Positions 24,398 through 33,703 of a stretch of 41,050 nt of DNA are shown piece after piece (within the stretch, counting starts at the first letter, position 1; each line of letters opens with the position of its first letter). The notes beneath the pieces are model-generated. The model had not been told where the DNA came from, ran no database searches, and was given only the letters and a program-made list of their open reading frames with translations. The stretch is from Lentisphaeraceae bacterium (GTDB lineage Bacteria; Verrucomicrobiota; Lentisphaeria; Lentisphaerales; Lentisphaeraceae): positions 1 to 41,050 of the forward strand of contig JAJPOQ010000040.1 in the NCBI GenBank assembly GCA_021232515.1. Direction: 5' to 3'. The translations under genes were made by a program, and so were the position numbers.

Positions 24398-25561
24398 TTA
24401 TTTCCTTGCAGATCTTAAAGGAGTAGGAGTGGTTTTCTCCGTTGAGATGAATGGGCCGATTATGTCTTCTGTTTTCTTATTACCAAAGAAATTTATTTGA
24501 ATCACTTTTTTGTTGAAGGCTTTTTTAAAGATTGCGTAAGCTTCTTTTGTGTATCTAAAGTCACTTTTTGAGGGATTTAGAAATAGTGGTCCATTTTCTC
24601 CTGTAAAATTCGCCAGAGACTTTTCGTGAGCGCCTCGAAGTTTACCTGGGATGATGTTGTGAATTAAAAGAGGGTCGGGTTTATAGCTTTTCTGACGTTG
24701 AAAATTTCGGCAGTTCCAAGCCAGGTTGTGATAAAATTTACAGTCTGAAGCATTATTGCTGTGGTAAGCTACATCTCGAGTATTGGTGACGATATTATTC
24801 TGAGCGATTCCATTAAAGTGTTCAGGGGCAACTTTACCGTCTACGAGAGGAAGCCACTGTTTACCAGTTAGACCTCCACCAAAAGATATACCGACGGTTG
24901 TATTAGTTGAAGTACCGTCGACATAACAGCCTTGGATCAAACCATTCTTACCACCACCCTTTAGAAATATACCGTAACTGACACCTTTGGATAAACCATA
25001 GTTGTGGACATAGCAGTTTCTAAGGATCCAATTATCTCCAGAGACTAAGTCAAAACCAGTTTGTGCAATGTTGAAGAGTTCAATCTGTGCTAGTGTGATG
25101 TTATGAGCAGCTTTTTCTCTAGTTCTAGCGGCTTTCATACCGTGAAGAGCGCTCCCAGAGATCTTGCAATCTGATAGTAGAACATCACTACATCCATTTG
25201 GGCCATCCATAAAAACAGTCGCTTGGGTATTTTTTATTGAACCCTCTATGTGTATACCAGAAATTCGCCAAAATTTGCTTTTAACTCGGAAGCCAATCTT
25301 CCCATCCACAATTAGTTTTGCATAGTGCTTCTGCGAAGAGCAACGCATGATGATTGGTTTTGCGGCGGTTCCATCAGAGCCAGTGGCAAATGAGTTACCC
25401 ATTTTATATCGCCCAGGTGAAATGCTGATGACATCTCCGGGTTGAACTTTCTTGAGAGCTATGTGTAGTTCTTTTGCACTATTCACACGAATCTCTTTTG
25501 CAGAAAGTAAGATGGAGAAAAATATGAGAGCTACTGTGAGAAGTCTTTTAAGGTGTATCAC
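24398..25561 (-). CDS. Secreted right-handed parallel beta-helix protein, possible polysaccharide lyase
   Basis: The product is 387 residues. The GTG at 25561 is preferred because it overlaps the stop of the upstream small gene (TAGTG) and gives a clean signal peptide ('LKRLLTVALIFFSILLSAKE'). The start of the helix, 'ALKKVQPGDVISISPGRYKM', is the usual entry of PL6/chondroitinase-B-like beta-helix proteins. Repeated coils follow ('DVLLSDCKISGSALHGMKAA', 'GFDLVSGDNWILRNCYVHNYG'). The substrate is unknown and catalytic residues cannot be assigned by eye. Confidence 0.78.
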   Translation of the reverse strand: MIHLKRLLTVALIFFSILLSAKEIRVNSAKELHIALKKVQPGDVISISPGRYKMGNSFATGSDGTAAKPIIMRCSSQKHYAKLIVDGKIGFRVKSKFWRISGIHIEGSIKNTQATVFMDGPNGCSDVLLSDCKISGSALHGMKAARTREKAAHNITLAQIELFNIAQTGFDLVSGDNWILRNCYVHNYGLSKGVSYGIFLKGGGKNGLIQGCYVDGTSTNTTVGISFGGGLTGKQWLPLVDGKVAPEHFNGIAQNNIVTNTRDVAYHSNNASDCKFYHNLAWNCRNFQRQKSYKPDPLLIHNIIPGKLRGAHEKSLANFTGENGPLFLNPSKSDFRYTKEAYAIFKKAFNKKVIQINFFGNKKTEDIIGPFISTEKTTPTPLRSARK

Positions 25562-25755
25562 TAAAGCCAGCCTGTTTTCCAATTGTTAGGGTCCATGAGT
25601 TCTTTTAAGAAGCAATGGCGGCTTTTTCCACCTAGAGATGGTTTGAGATAAACAGATTTTTCTTTGCGGTTGTATGAAACTACTTCAAAGTGTTTCTGTT
25701 TATTTAGAACAACCTGAGCTGTCCATTTACTATGCATGATGTTTTTGGTATCCAT
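25561..25755 (-). CDS. Small Trp-rich protein, TIGR02450-like
   Basis: The product is 64 residues with the pattern of the TIGR02450 Trp-rich family: 'MHSKWTAQVVLNKQKHFEVV' at the front and 'LKELMDPNNWKTGWL' at the end. The function of the family is unknown. Its stop overlaps the start of the beta-helix gene by one base, so the two are coupled, which is an unexpected pairing. Confidence 0.75.
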   Translation of the reverse strand: MDTKNIMHSKWTAQVVLNKQKHFEVVSYNRKEKSVYLKPSLGGKSRHCFLKELMDPNNWKTGWL

Positions 25756-25806
25756 AGCAATGAAAATAAGCAGTATTTGAGTGTTTACTAGGTTTTATCT
25801 AGACAC

Positions 25807-25834
25807 AAAAAAGCCGAGCACTTAGGCTCGGCTT
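25807..25834 (-). terminator. Intrinsic terminator of the cytochrome gene
   Basis: AAGCCGAGC and GCTCGGCTT form a 9-bp stem around a 6-base loop. On the minus strand it runs into TTTTTT. Confidence 0.88.
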
Positions 25835-25855
25835 AAAATTTTATTTCACGAAGTC

Positions 25856-26251
25856 TTAGTCTTTGTAAGCGCCGTGACAGTCAGAACAGATGCTTTTTAC
25901 ATCTTTCCAGAATTCATTTGCTTTTTTGGAGTCTTTCTTTTTGATTGCCGCTGAAAGTTTACCAAGGTACTCAACAAGCTCGTCAGATAGGTCGTTGAAC
26001 TCTTTGTCTGGATGCTTAATTTTTACGAGTTTTGCTGCGGCTTTCTGTAGTATAACAACATCTTTGTAAAACTTAGGAGTCAAGTACAGTTTTGAAATAG
26101 CCAGTTTTTTGAGATTCTTCTCAGGCTTTTTCATATGTTCCATATTTTTCTCAATAGCTTTCATAGTACGAGCATCGGCTTTGCCTGCACTCATTAAAAA
26201 GAGGCTTAGTACTGAAAGTAGTAGAAAATGTAGGGCTTGTTTTAAAGTCAT
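25856..26251 (-). CDS. Periplasmic class II c-type cytochrome (cytochrome c'-like)
   Basis: The product is 131 residues with a signal peptide (about 1-27, ending 'GKADA'). A helical body follows, with a single haem-binding motif CSDCH at 122-126, near the C-terminus as in the cytochrome c' class. The haem would be attached in the periplasm, and the role may be electron transfer or NO binding. It is a single gene with its own terminator. Confidence 0.85.
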   Translation of the reverse strand: MTLKQALHFLLLSVLSLFLMSAGKADARTMKAIEKNMEHMKKPEKNLKKLAISKLYLTPKFYKDVVILQKAAAKLVKIKHPDKEFNDLSDELVEYLGKLSAAIKKKDSKKANEFWKDVKSICSDCHGAYKD

Positions 26252-26347
26252 TTATTTTATCTCCTTGAGTAATGCTTTACACACGATTGTTTACCTGTAC
26301 TCGGTATAGTATAAGTGTTCTTTCTGGAGTAAGTCCAGAGTTTGAGC

Positions 26348-28306
26348 TTATTTTTTCCGAAGTTCGTTGATTTTATCGCGGAGCGCCGCGGCTCTTTCAA
26401 ACTCTAGATTCTCAGCAGCTTCTAGCATTTCTTTATTGAGTTTTTCGAGGAAGGCCTTGAGATCATATATCTCTTCATCTTCAGCGACCTCTAAGCTTTC
26501 TTCTTTTGTATCTTCTTTGAACATATGAAGATCCATTTGGATAGAGCGCTTCACACTTGTAGGAGTTATGCCGTGTTTTATGTTATAAGCTTCCTGTTTT
26601 TTACGACGACTTTCTGTTGTAGTTAAGAGCTTATTCATACTTTTTGTGATGCGATCTGCGTAGAGTATAACTCTGCCGTTAACATTCCTTGCAGCACGTC
26701 CAGCGATCTGAATTAAGGCGGTATCTGACCTTAAAAAGCCTTCTTTGTCAGCATCGAGTATGGCAACAAGAGAAACTTCAGGTAAGTCCATGCCTTCTCG
26801 AAGTAGGTTGATTCCGATCAAACAATCTATCTCCCCTTCGCGGAGAGACTTTAATATGTCTATACGTTCTATAGTGTCGATGTCAGAGTGGATATACTTG
26901 GCCTTTACTCCTAAGTCACGTAGGTAGTCGCTTAAATCTTCAGATGTCTTTTTAGTGAGGCAAGTGACTAGAACTCGTTCACGTTTCTTTATCCGAATTC
27001 GTATCTCATGGAGGAGGTCATCTATCTGATTCGCCAGAGGCTTGACTTCTATTTCAGGATCCAGTAAACCCGTCGGTCTAACAACGAGCTCTGTTATGTC
27101 GCTTTGCTTACTTTCGTACTCAGCTGGAGTCGCAGAGACAAAGATGGTTTGATTCATCATCGATTCAAACTCGGTAAAATTCAGCGGTCTATTATCGAGA
27201 GCAGAGTGTAGTCTAAAACCATGATCAACTAGCACTTGTTTTCGACTTCTATCGGCATTGTACATAGCGCGAAACTGAGGAACTGAAACATGTGACTCAT
27301 CCATAACTAGCAAGTAATCGTCCGGAAAGAAGTCCAAAAGTGTAAATGGTCTATCGCCTTCATTTCTAGCGGTTATATGTCGAGAGTAGTTCTCGATGCC
27401 GTTGCAGTAACCAAGCTCTTTGAGCATCTCCATATCGTAGTTTGTACGCTGGTAGATTCTTTGGGCTTCAACTAGTTTTCCTTCGGCTTCAAACTTCTTA
27501 ACAGCTTCTTCCATTTCTTCTAGAATTTGTGGAATAACAAGTTCGAGCTTTTCTCTAGGAGCAGCAAAGTGAGTCGCTGGGAAAATGACTGTTTCGTCTA
27601 ACTCTTCGATAGTTTTGTTCGTCAGACTTTCTTTTTGAGTGATAGCTTCGATTTCGTCGCCCCAGAACTCGATTCGAACAAAATCATCACGATATGAAGG
27701 ATAAACATCGACGACGTCGCCTTTTACAGAGAAATCTCCTCGAGATGGCGATATATCGTTGCGGCTGTACTGAGACTCAACTAAGTTTCTGACAAACAAG
27801 TCACGGCTAACACAGTCACCAACATTCAAATCGATTTGCATGGACTGTATGTCTGTTGGGTCACCAAGACCGTAGATACACGACACACTTGCAACAACTA
27901 TGACGTCACGCCTTTCTAGAAGCGAACAGGTTGTTGAGAGTCGGTATTTTTCAATTTCTTCATTTATCGAAGAATCTTTGGCAATGTAAGTATCCGTAGT
28001 CGGGACGTAAGCTTCAGGTTGATAGTAGTCATAGTAACTAACGAAGTATTCGACGCGATTATTTGGGAAGAAGTGCTTAAATTCACTGAAGAGCTGGGCC
28101 GCTAAAGTTTTATTTTGGGAAACGACTAAAGTTGGTCGGTTTACTTTTTCGATAACATTAGCAATCGTATAGGTTTTTCCAGAACCAGTTACACCAAGAA
28201 GTGTTTGTGACTTCTTATTGGCATTTAAGCCTTTTGCTAGTTTCTCTATAGCTTTAGGCTGGTCACCGGAAGGTTTATACTCGGACTCTAGTTTGAACTT
28301 ATTCAC
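26348..28306 (-). CDS. uvrB: UvrABC system protein B
   Basis: This excision-repair helicase-like protein loads with UvrA and verifies damage. It has 652 residues and is full length. Walker A 'GVTGSGKT' is at 38-45, the beta-hairpin region '[13 protein letters not shown]' is near 90-102, 'LLVMDESHV' is Walker B, 'QIAGRAARN' is motif VI, and a C-terminal UVR helix pair ('[19 protein letters not shown]') binds UvrA and UvrC. The GTG start overlaps the stop TAG of the zinc-binding lipoprotein gene by one base. Confidence 0.97.
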   Translation of the reverse strand: MNKFKLESEYKPSGDQPKAIEKLAKGLNANKKSQTLLGVTGSGKTYTIANVIEKVNRPTLVVSQNKTLAAQLFSEFKHFFPNNRVEYFVSYYDYYQPEAYVPTTDTYIAKDSSINEEIEKYRLSTTCSLLERRDVIVVASVSCIYGLGDPTDIQSMQIDLNVGDCVSRDLFVRNLVESQYSRNDISPSRGDFSVKGDVVDVYPSYRDDFVRIEFWGDEIEAITQKESLTNKTIEELDETVIFPATHFAAPREKLELVIPQILEEMEEAVKKFEAEGKLVEAQRIYQRTNYDMEMLKELGYCNGIENYSRHITARNEGDRPFTLLDFFPDDYLLVMDESHVSVPQFRAMYNADRSRKQVLVDHGFRLHSALDNRPLNFTEFESMMNQTIFVSATPAEYESKQSDITELVVRPTGLLDPEIEVKPLANQIDDLLHEIRIRIKKRERVLVTCLTKKTSEDLSDYLRDLGVKAKYIHSDIDTIERIDILKSLREGEIDCLIGINLLREGMDLPEVSLVAILDADKEGFLRSDTALIQIAGRAARNVNGRVILYADRITKSMNKLLTTTESRRKKQEAYNIKHGITPTSVKRSIQMDLHMFKEDTKEESLEVAEDEEIYDLKAFLEKLNKEMLEAAENLEFERAAALRDKINELRKK

Positions 28307-29175
28307 TATTTTAGTCGGCTTAAGGCTTTGATGTTATTTTCCATGACTTGAATATAATCACCGATTTCGCGATTATTACTGCACTGATCAAAAAGAATGG
28401 TTTCGATGCCAAGTTCTTTAAGTTTTTCTTTAACCGCTAAAGTCGGGCTGCTTGAGGCAATAAGTACCTTACTATGCTTAGCCGCGTCAATTATGTTTTG
28501 CCAATCGGTATCTTTTAAATTGCTAAGGCTGATGTATTTAACATCCCAGTCATTTTCACGAGCGGTGTATTTGAAACTCTCATTATCGCTTAAGAGCTTA
28601 GTTTTTGAAGCTAAGGCTTTATTGAGGCTTTCATGGAGTTTCGTGATTTCAGAAAGAAGTTTACGCTCATTGTTTTTTATTTCTTGAGCTTTTTGGGACA
28701 TAAGACTTTGCAGCTCTTTACTGATATTTTGTATCTGGCCTTTCATAAGTTCAGAATCTAGCCAAGTCGTTGCGATGATGGTGTCATGACTATGTGAATC
28801 GCCGTCATGTTCATGGTGAATTGCATCTTTTATAACGATGAACTTTGATCCTAAACCTTTTGTGGAATTAACTATTTTTATTCTAGGAATGGAAGTAGTT
28901 TCTAGCCATTTTTCCAAAGTTGCTCCATTTATAAATATCCTGTCTGACTGAAGCATATTGTGAATATTTTGAGAACTTGGCTGCCAGTCAGCAGGGTGGA
29001 CATCTTTTGGAATGAGATACTGGATGTTTTCTTTACTGCCTAAGAGAGAATCTGTTATCCAAAAAAGAGGATAATTGGTAACGCTGATTTTGACGTCTTT
29101 TAAAGGCTTTTTTGGAGTGGATTCTTTACAGCTAGTAAGTGAAAGTGTTATAAAGATTAAGAGTAATAAACGCAT
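28306..29175 (-). CDS. ZnuA-like metal-binding lipoprotein
   Basis: The product is 289 residues. The ATG at 29175 follows the permease stop by one base and gives the lipoprotein signal '[16 protein letters not shown]'. It is a cluster A-I substrate-binding protein with a '[13 protein letters not shown]' N-lobe, a His-rich loop '[12 protein letters not shown]', and later '[11 protein letters not shown]' and '[20 protein letters not shown]'. The loop points to zinc or a similar metal. The partner genes are not a ZnuBC pair but a MacB/LolC-like permease and ATPase. Confidence 0.83.
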   Translation of the reverse strand: MRLLLLIFITLSLTSCKESTPKKPLKDVKISVTNYPLFWITDSLLGSKENIQYLIPKDVHPADWQPSSQNIHNMLQSDRIFINGATLEKWLETTSIPRIKIVNSTKGLGSKFIVIKDAIHHEHDGDSHSHDTIIATTWLDSELMKGQIQNISKELQSLMSQKAQEIKNNERKLLSEITKLHESLNKALASKTKLLSDNESFKYTARENDWDVKYISLSNLKDTDWQNIIDAAKHSKVLIASSSPTLAVKEKLKELGIETILFDQCSNNREIGDYIQVMENNIKALSRLK

Positions 29176-29176
29176 G

Positions 29177-30292
29177 TTAACCTTTTGTGATTTTATCAAA
29201 AATTTGTAATAGAATTGGATTAAGTAAGAGGCTGACAATATAGCCAATGCCGACTCCCAACCCACCAAGTATGATCCACTCAGCATAGACTAAGCGACTA
29301 AAAAAGTCTTTACTTGCACCAATTCTCGTGAACAGCTCTTTTTCCTTTCGGCGCATTTTAAATTGTAAATAAAAGATAAGGATGAAGCCTAGAAGGAAAA
29401 CGAGAATAACCATAAGCATGATAAAAGAAAAAAGTGTATTTATCTGAAAAATCATGGTGAGGAAACCAGCTAAACCGGCTTTAGGTTCTATGACGTGAAC
29501 CTCTCCTTTAGCATTTGCTTCGGCAGTTAATATATTTTTAGCTTTGTTATCTTCTGGTAGTATCAGGGCGGATGTGAGCGGATAGTCTTTTTCATCGCCA
29601 TGGAAGTGAAAAGTCTTTAGGTTTTCATCGGTAAATGTGAGCATTTTTTGACTAAGATCTGGACCTTCCGTTTTTTCAGAATGAGAGTGACCTAGTCCAT
29701 GAGCTGTCCATGCGGTTTTTAGACTACAGAAGACTGCAGAGTCATCTGGAGAATCGGTGTGATTCACTACACCAACAACAGTTAATTGAATAGGAGTACT
29801 GCCTCCTGGGTCAAAGATATTTGTTGGATCTGTGACTAGTTGGTCACCGACCTTTAAGTCAAGCTTCTCAGCAACTTTGGAACCGATAACGCACTCGCCA
29901 AGTTTTGTGAAACTTATGCCATCTCGAAAAGTAAGTTTACGTATGTCAAAATAGTCTATGTCAGTACCAATAAGTGGGAAATTTCTACAACTATACAAGT
30001 TAAACATTCTAGCTGTTGGGACTTCATCTTGTAGTGGCAGGATATACTCATTTTTAACAAAGTTATGATTTCCTTGTTTGAAGTATAGAGAGTCCATGAT
30101 GAGATCGATCAAGGCTCCGGATTTGCCAACTACGAGTATATTACCTTCAGTTCGTTTAGTAAGTTCTTGGGCATATTTATCTAAGGTCGTATTGAGTAAG
30201 ATAAAGATAATAAAGCCGAGGGCGAAAGAACTCACTACTGCGGCAGAAATGAACTTGTTATGTAGAATCTTTTTTAGAGCTAGGCTAATCAT
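29177..30292 (-). CDS. MacB/LolC-type ABC permease with His-rich periplasmic loop
   Basis: The product is 371 residues. The ATG at 30292 is preferred, with GAGG 6 bases before it, over an ATG 4 codons upstream. One N-terminal helix precedes a large periplasmic domain, and three C-terminal helices follow (around 'FSFIMLMVILVFLLGFILIF' and 'WIILGGLGVGIGYIVSLLL'), the FtsX/MacB layout. The periplasmic part contains 'GLGHSHSEK' and 'FHFHGDEKD', unusual for LolC/E but suitable for metal. It overlaps the ATPase gene by 8 bases. Confidence 0.83.
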   Translation of the reverse strand: MISLALKKILHNKFISAAVVSSFALGFIIFILLNTTLDKYAQELTKRTEGNILVVGKSGALIDLIMDSLYFKQGNHNFVKNEYILPLQDEVPTARMFNLYSCRNFPLIGTDIDYFDIRKLTFRDGISFTKLGECVIGSKVAEKLDLKVGDQLVTDPTNIFDPGGSTPIQLTVVGVVNHTDSPDDSAVFCSLKTAWTAHGLGHSHSEKTEGPDLSQKMLTFTDENLKTFHFHGDEKDYPLTSALILPEDNKAKNILTAEANAKGEVHVIEPKAGLAGFLTMIFQINTLFSFIMLMVILVFLLGFILIFYLQFKMRRKEKELFTRIGASKDFFSRLVYAEWIILGGLGVGIGYIVSLLLNPILLQIFDKITKG

Positions 30293-30941
30293 TTTTAGCC
30301 TCATTTATTTTTTCTAAATCAACTATTTTGTCGAATTTCGAGTGTTGGTTTTGGTCGTGAGTGATCATGATTAAAGTCGCGTCATGTGACTGGCAGTATT
30401 CGGTCAATAAGTCAGTGACTATTCGGCCATTTTTAGCGTCTAGACTACTGGTTGGTTCATCTGCAAGAACAATTTTTGGGGCGGTTATAAGAGCTCGACA
30501 TACAGCCGCTCTTTGCCTTTCTCCAGCAGAAACCGAGCTAGGCTTTTTATTCAATAGCTTTGCTATGCCACAAGTTTCGGCGAGTTTCAACAAGTCTTCT
30601 TCACTCACTTTAAGTCGTAATAGCGTTGTCGGAGTGAGTATGTTGTCTCTCAAGTTCAAATACTCTAGCATGGCGGAGTCTTGTAGTACTAGACCTATGT
30701 TTTTAAGTCTAAACTGTCGACGTTTCTGTTCACTTAAAGTTTTCATACTTTGTCCATCGATGTGGACATCGCCTTCATGAGGTAAGATCTCACCAGAAAG
30801 AACTTTGAGTAGAGTAGATTTGCCGCAACCGCTCTCACCTATCAGACCAATTTTTTGTGAGGCATCTATTTTGAATTCATTCACTTTAAGTGAGAAGTCA
30901 GTTTTAGGGTAAGAGAAAGAAATGCTTTTAAGCTGAATCAT
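30285..30941 (-). CDS. ABC transporter ATPase, LolD/MacB/FtsE type
   Basis: The product is 218 residues. Walker A 'GESGCGKST', the signature 'VSAGERQRAAVCRAL', Walker B 'KIVLADEPTSSLD' and the switch 'MITHD' are all present. It would power the adjacent permease. The start overlaps the upstream stop (ATGA). Confidence 0.93.
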   Translation of the reverse strand: MIQLKSISFSYPKTDFSLKVNEFKIDASQKIGLIGESGCGKSTLLKVLSGEILPHEGDVHIDGQSMKTLSEQKRRQFRLKNIGLVLQDSAMLEYLNLRDNILTPTTLLRLKVSEEDLLKLAETCGIAKLLNKKPSSVSAGERQRAAVCRALITAPKIVLADEPTSSLDAKNGRIVTDLLTEYCQSHDATLIMITHDQNQHSKFDKIVDLEKINEAKND

Positions 30942-32149
30942 TTTATAGAGACCTCATAGTCTGGGAGAATTGAGCCTGTGAGTATACGCCAAGATTTTTG
31001 GTTGTACTCGAGTTTAAAAATTGCTGAGTAGGCTAAGTTTTTAGAGTGGACATGGTTCATGTGTTGGACGAGAGCTTCCACATTCCAAGAACACTTTACT
31101 TGATTGTTAGGTAAAACCTCGATGCTATTTACGGTAACATTTTCGGCTATTTTTAAAGTGTCTGTATGCACGAAAATACTTTTATAGAGGGATTGATACG
31201 AATCATTTAAAAAACTTTGCGATGTTGATTCTGCGAGTGAATCATAGAGCTCACTTTTATCTTTGATTGAGAGTGTTTTATATATCTTCGTCAACTTCTT
31301 ATGCATCATAGGCTTGAGGAGTTTATTCTCTGGTAGTTGATATGTTGTGACGCTTTTTGTCTCACTCAAGTCAAAACCAAAAAATATGAAAATGAACACG
31401 AGGAGTAGAAGGGGTAAGAGTAGTTTTGGAACTTTTCTATTAGGCGAAAAGACCCAGACAAGACTAAGTAAAAGAAATAAGCCTCCAAAGATAATAGCAG
31501 CAGTTTCTGTATGAGTTCTTAAAGTTAGCGTTTCTCGTTCTTCTCTGGCTGTATCCTTGATCTCTTCTTTATTTGGATTTCGCCAATTGAATGTAGGTTT
31601 TTTGGAGGATGATTTGAATGTAATTGTCTCTGGTCCAACGAATGTCAAAGCTATTTCATAGTTGCTGGCTTTAGGGTTACCGCCATATTCTTTTTCGGCA
31701 TCGAGTAACTTGTCAGGGAAAAGTAACCACTCTCCAGTTAACTCTTGAGGCTTTATGGGTGTTGAAAATAAAAGAGTGATGGCGATATCAACATTTTGAA
31801 TAAAGTAAAGGTTTGGTGGGAGGTCATTCTTTTCTGAATCCAGAGTGATTTTGACTTCCTTTATAAAGGATTCACATTTCTTACCCGCACTATTAAATTG
31901 GATGATTGCATCTTTATTTTTTTTAATAGCTGCTTCCAATTTCTCTTCATGATTCGTATGATAGAACTCAGAAAGGAAATCTAGTTCAAAGTTTTCTTGA
32001 AGCAGAGGAAGCGAACAAAATATATGGACTTCGAGAGGTCTCGAGTCGTCATAAATAGCCATACCACTTATTTTCGCAGGCTCTTTGTGTGCCATTGCAA
32101 ATTGACTGAAAAATAGTATATTAGCGCATATGATAATTAGTGATTTCAT
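30938..32149 (-). CDS. Unknown membrane protein of the metal-associated ABC operon
   Basis: The product is 403 residues. A signal peptide (about 1-20, ending 'FAMA') would leave a mature N-terminal His (HKEPAK). A first extracytoplasmic domain (about 20-205) is followed by two membrane helices (about 216-235 and 242-260) and a second extracytoplasmic domain with 'QHMNHVHSK' near residue 360. I recognise no family. It heads the minus-strand run ATPase-permease-ZnuA-like-uvrB. The His-bearing ends suggest metal handling, but this is inference. Confidence 0.65.
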   Translation of the reverse strand: MKSLIIICANILFFSQFAMAHKEPAKISGMAIYDDSRPLEVHIFCSLPLLQENFELDFLSEFYHTNHEEKLEAAIKKNKDAIIQFNSAGKKCESFIKEVKITLDSEKNDLPPNLYFIQNVDIAITLLFSTPIKPQELTGEWLLFPDKLLDAEKEYGGNPKASNYEIALTFVGPETITFKSSSKKPTFNWRNPNKEEIKDTAREERETLTLRTHTETAAIIFGGLFLLLSLVWVFSPNRKVPKLLLPLLLLVFIFIFFGFDLSETKSVTTYQLPENKLLKPMMHKKLTKIYKTLSIKDKSELYDSLAESTSQSFLNDSYQSLYKSIFVHTDTLKIAENVTVNSIEVLPNNQVKCSWNVEALVQHMNHVHSKNLAYSAIFKLEYNQKSWRILTGSILPDYEVSIK

Positions 32150-32249
32150 GGGCTAATAAACAGCATTAGCCAGACTTCGTCTATGTGATTTTACAGCTCA
32201 AGTTCTAGTTCGAGCTTATTTTTAAATTTCTAAAAGTGTATTGTGATTA

Positions 32250-32843
32250 ATGAGCGAAAGTTTAAACACCCGAAAAACCTTAATTGAAAGAGTAAGAAAG
32301 CTCAAGGATAATGATTCTTGGGAGGATTTTGTGCACTACTATCGCGCTTATATTTTTGCGGTAATTCAAGGAATGGGTTTATCGAATCAAGAAGCTGAGG
32401 ATTTATCCCAGAAAGTTCTACTCAAGCTTTGGAAGAGTTTGCCAGAGTTCGAGTATCGACCAAATAAATGTAAGTTTAGGACTTGGTTATGTACTGTAGT
32501 TCGCAGTGTGGTTTTCTCAGACTTGCGTTCTAAGAATAGTCGCGGCAAAGGGTATGAACGCTTTAAGGCGGATAGTGATGAAGATGCTTACTCTTTACCA
32601 GAAATAGAACAACTTGCGAATCAAGAGTGGAAAGCTCATATTGGCAAGATGGCTTGGGAAAACATCAAGGATTGTTTTACAGATAAAGTGATCGAAGCAT
32701 TTTTATTGTTTTCGGAAGGACTTACTACTCCGGAAATAGCTGAAAAGTTAGGAGTAGAAGCCAACACTGTAAATGTTTACAAGAAACGAGTTCGCGACAA
32801 GCTTTGTAAAGAAATAAATTTATTAGACAGTGAGTTAGCTTAG
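32250..32843 (+). CDS. ECF-type RNA polymerase sigma factor
   Basis: The product is 197 residues, of the same length and family as the factor at 11287-11880. The sigma-2 region contains '[20 protein letters not shown]' and '[19 protein letters not shown]'. The sigma-4 HTH is '[20 protein letters not shown]'. Shared blocks such as 'SWEDFV.YY' and 'MAWENI' mark them as paralogues. There is no kinase or anti-sigma neighbour. The divergent gene heads the metal-associated ABC operon, 100 bases away. It overlaps ridA, on the other strand, by 4 bases. Confidence 0.9.
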   Translation: MSESLNTRKTLIERVRKLKDNDSWEDFVHYYRAYIFAVIQGMGLSNQEAEDLSQKVLLKLWKSLPEFEYRPNKCKFRTWLCTVVRSVVFSDLRSKNSRGKGYERFKADSDEDAYSLPEIEQLANQEWKAHIGKMAWENIKDCFTDKVIEAFLLFSEGLTTPEIAEKLGVEANTVNVYKKRVRDKLCKEINLLDSELA

Positions 32844-33220
32844 TTCTTACAGGCTATGCAGGAGATCTCAACTTTAACAAACTTTGGCAAGTTGGCTACT
32901 TCAACAGCTTGCCTTGCAGGCTTTGGATCGTTGGTGAAGTATTCAGCATAGATACTGTTCACGATGGCGAAGTCATTTATATCACTCAAGAAAACTTCAA
33001 CCTTAACAACTTTAGCTAAGCTTGTGCCTGCGGCTTCAACTATTGCTTTTAAGTTATCCAAAACTCTTCTAGTTTGAGTTTCGATTGTATCTTCAACCAG
33101 TTCGCCAGTTTGTGGATCAAGCGGTATTTGGCCTGACACATAAACAAAGCCGTTTGCTTCTATTGCTTGAGAATATGGGCCTATGGCAGCAGGAGCTTTT
33201 GGGGTAGAGATCTCTTTCAT
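32840..33220 (-). CDS. ridA: RidA-family enamine/imine deaminase
   Basis: The product is 126 residues and forms a trimer that hydrolyses reactive 2-aminoacrylate-type enamines. Signatures are '[28 protein letters not shown]' (given in family form), then '[17 protein letters not shown]', with the catalytic Arg, and 'VKVEISCIA'. It starts 5 bases after the receiver gene, so the two are co-transcribed. Confidence 0.94.
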   Translation of the reverse strand: MKEISTPKAPAAIGPYSQAIEANGFVYVSGQIPLDPQTGELVEDTIETQTRRVLDNLKAIVEAAGTSLAKVVKVEVFLSDINDFAIVNSIYAEYFTNDPKPARQAVEVANLPKFVKVEISCIACKN

Positions 33221-33225
33221 GAAAA

Positions 33226-33594
33226 TTAGTCAGTTAGTCTTTCGACTAAATCCGTAAGAAGTTGAATGTTGAAGTTGTCCTTGATCATGACAGCATCAAA
33301 GTTTTTGTGAGCTGCCTCAGGGTCAGTTCCTTTGCTAAGAACACCAAGCACAGGTAGCGGCTTAGTTCTGTTATTCTTTTTAAGGAAATCTTTTAATATG
33401 TCTGTAAACGTTCCAGGATCTGGACATTCATCGATGATAACCATATTTAGATCTGTTACGACGCTTTCTTGAACTTTCTCAAGGTCGTCTGCGCTATCTA
33501 AGTAGATCACTTCAAAGCCGTCAATATAAAGAACTCTTGTGAAAAAATCCTTTAAAAATTCGTCTTTTTCTATTAATAAAATAGTTTTGAACAC
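33226..33594 (-). CDS. Stand-alone response-regulator receiver domain
   Basis: The product is 122 residues, a single receiver domain without an output domain. The acidic pocket is E9/D11, the phosphoacceptor is probably D55 in 'MVIIDE', Ser87 stands in the Thr/Ser position and Lys105 is conserved. It may act as a phosphate shuttle or bind a protein partner. No kinase is adjacent. Confidence 0.78.
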   Translation of the reverse strand: MFKTILLIEKDEFLKDFFTRVLYIDGFEVIYLDSADDLEKVQESVVTDLNMVIIDECPDPGTFTDILKDFLKKNNRTKPLPVLGVLSKGTDPEAAHKNFDAVMIKDNFNIQLLTDLVERLTD

Positions 33595-33703
33595 CTTGTT
33601 CCCGACCTCTCATACAGACTGGCTGTAATTTCAAATTTATGTGTTAGTTTACAGGGCAAATTAGAGTTTATAAACAGTAAAAGTCAAATTCAGAAGAAAA
33701 ATT

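Noticed and set aside
32195..32220. AGCTC...GAGCT hairpin with a following T run before the second ECF gene
   Set aside because: The stem has only 5 reliable pairs. It is too weak to call an attenuator.
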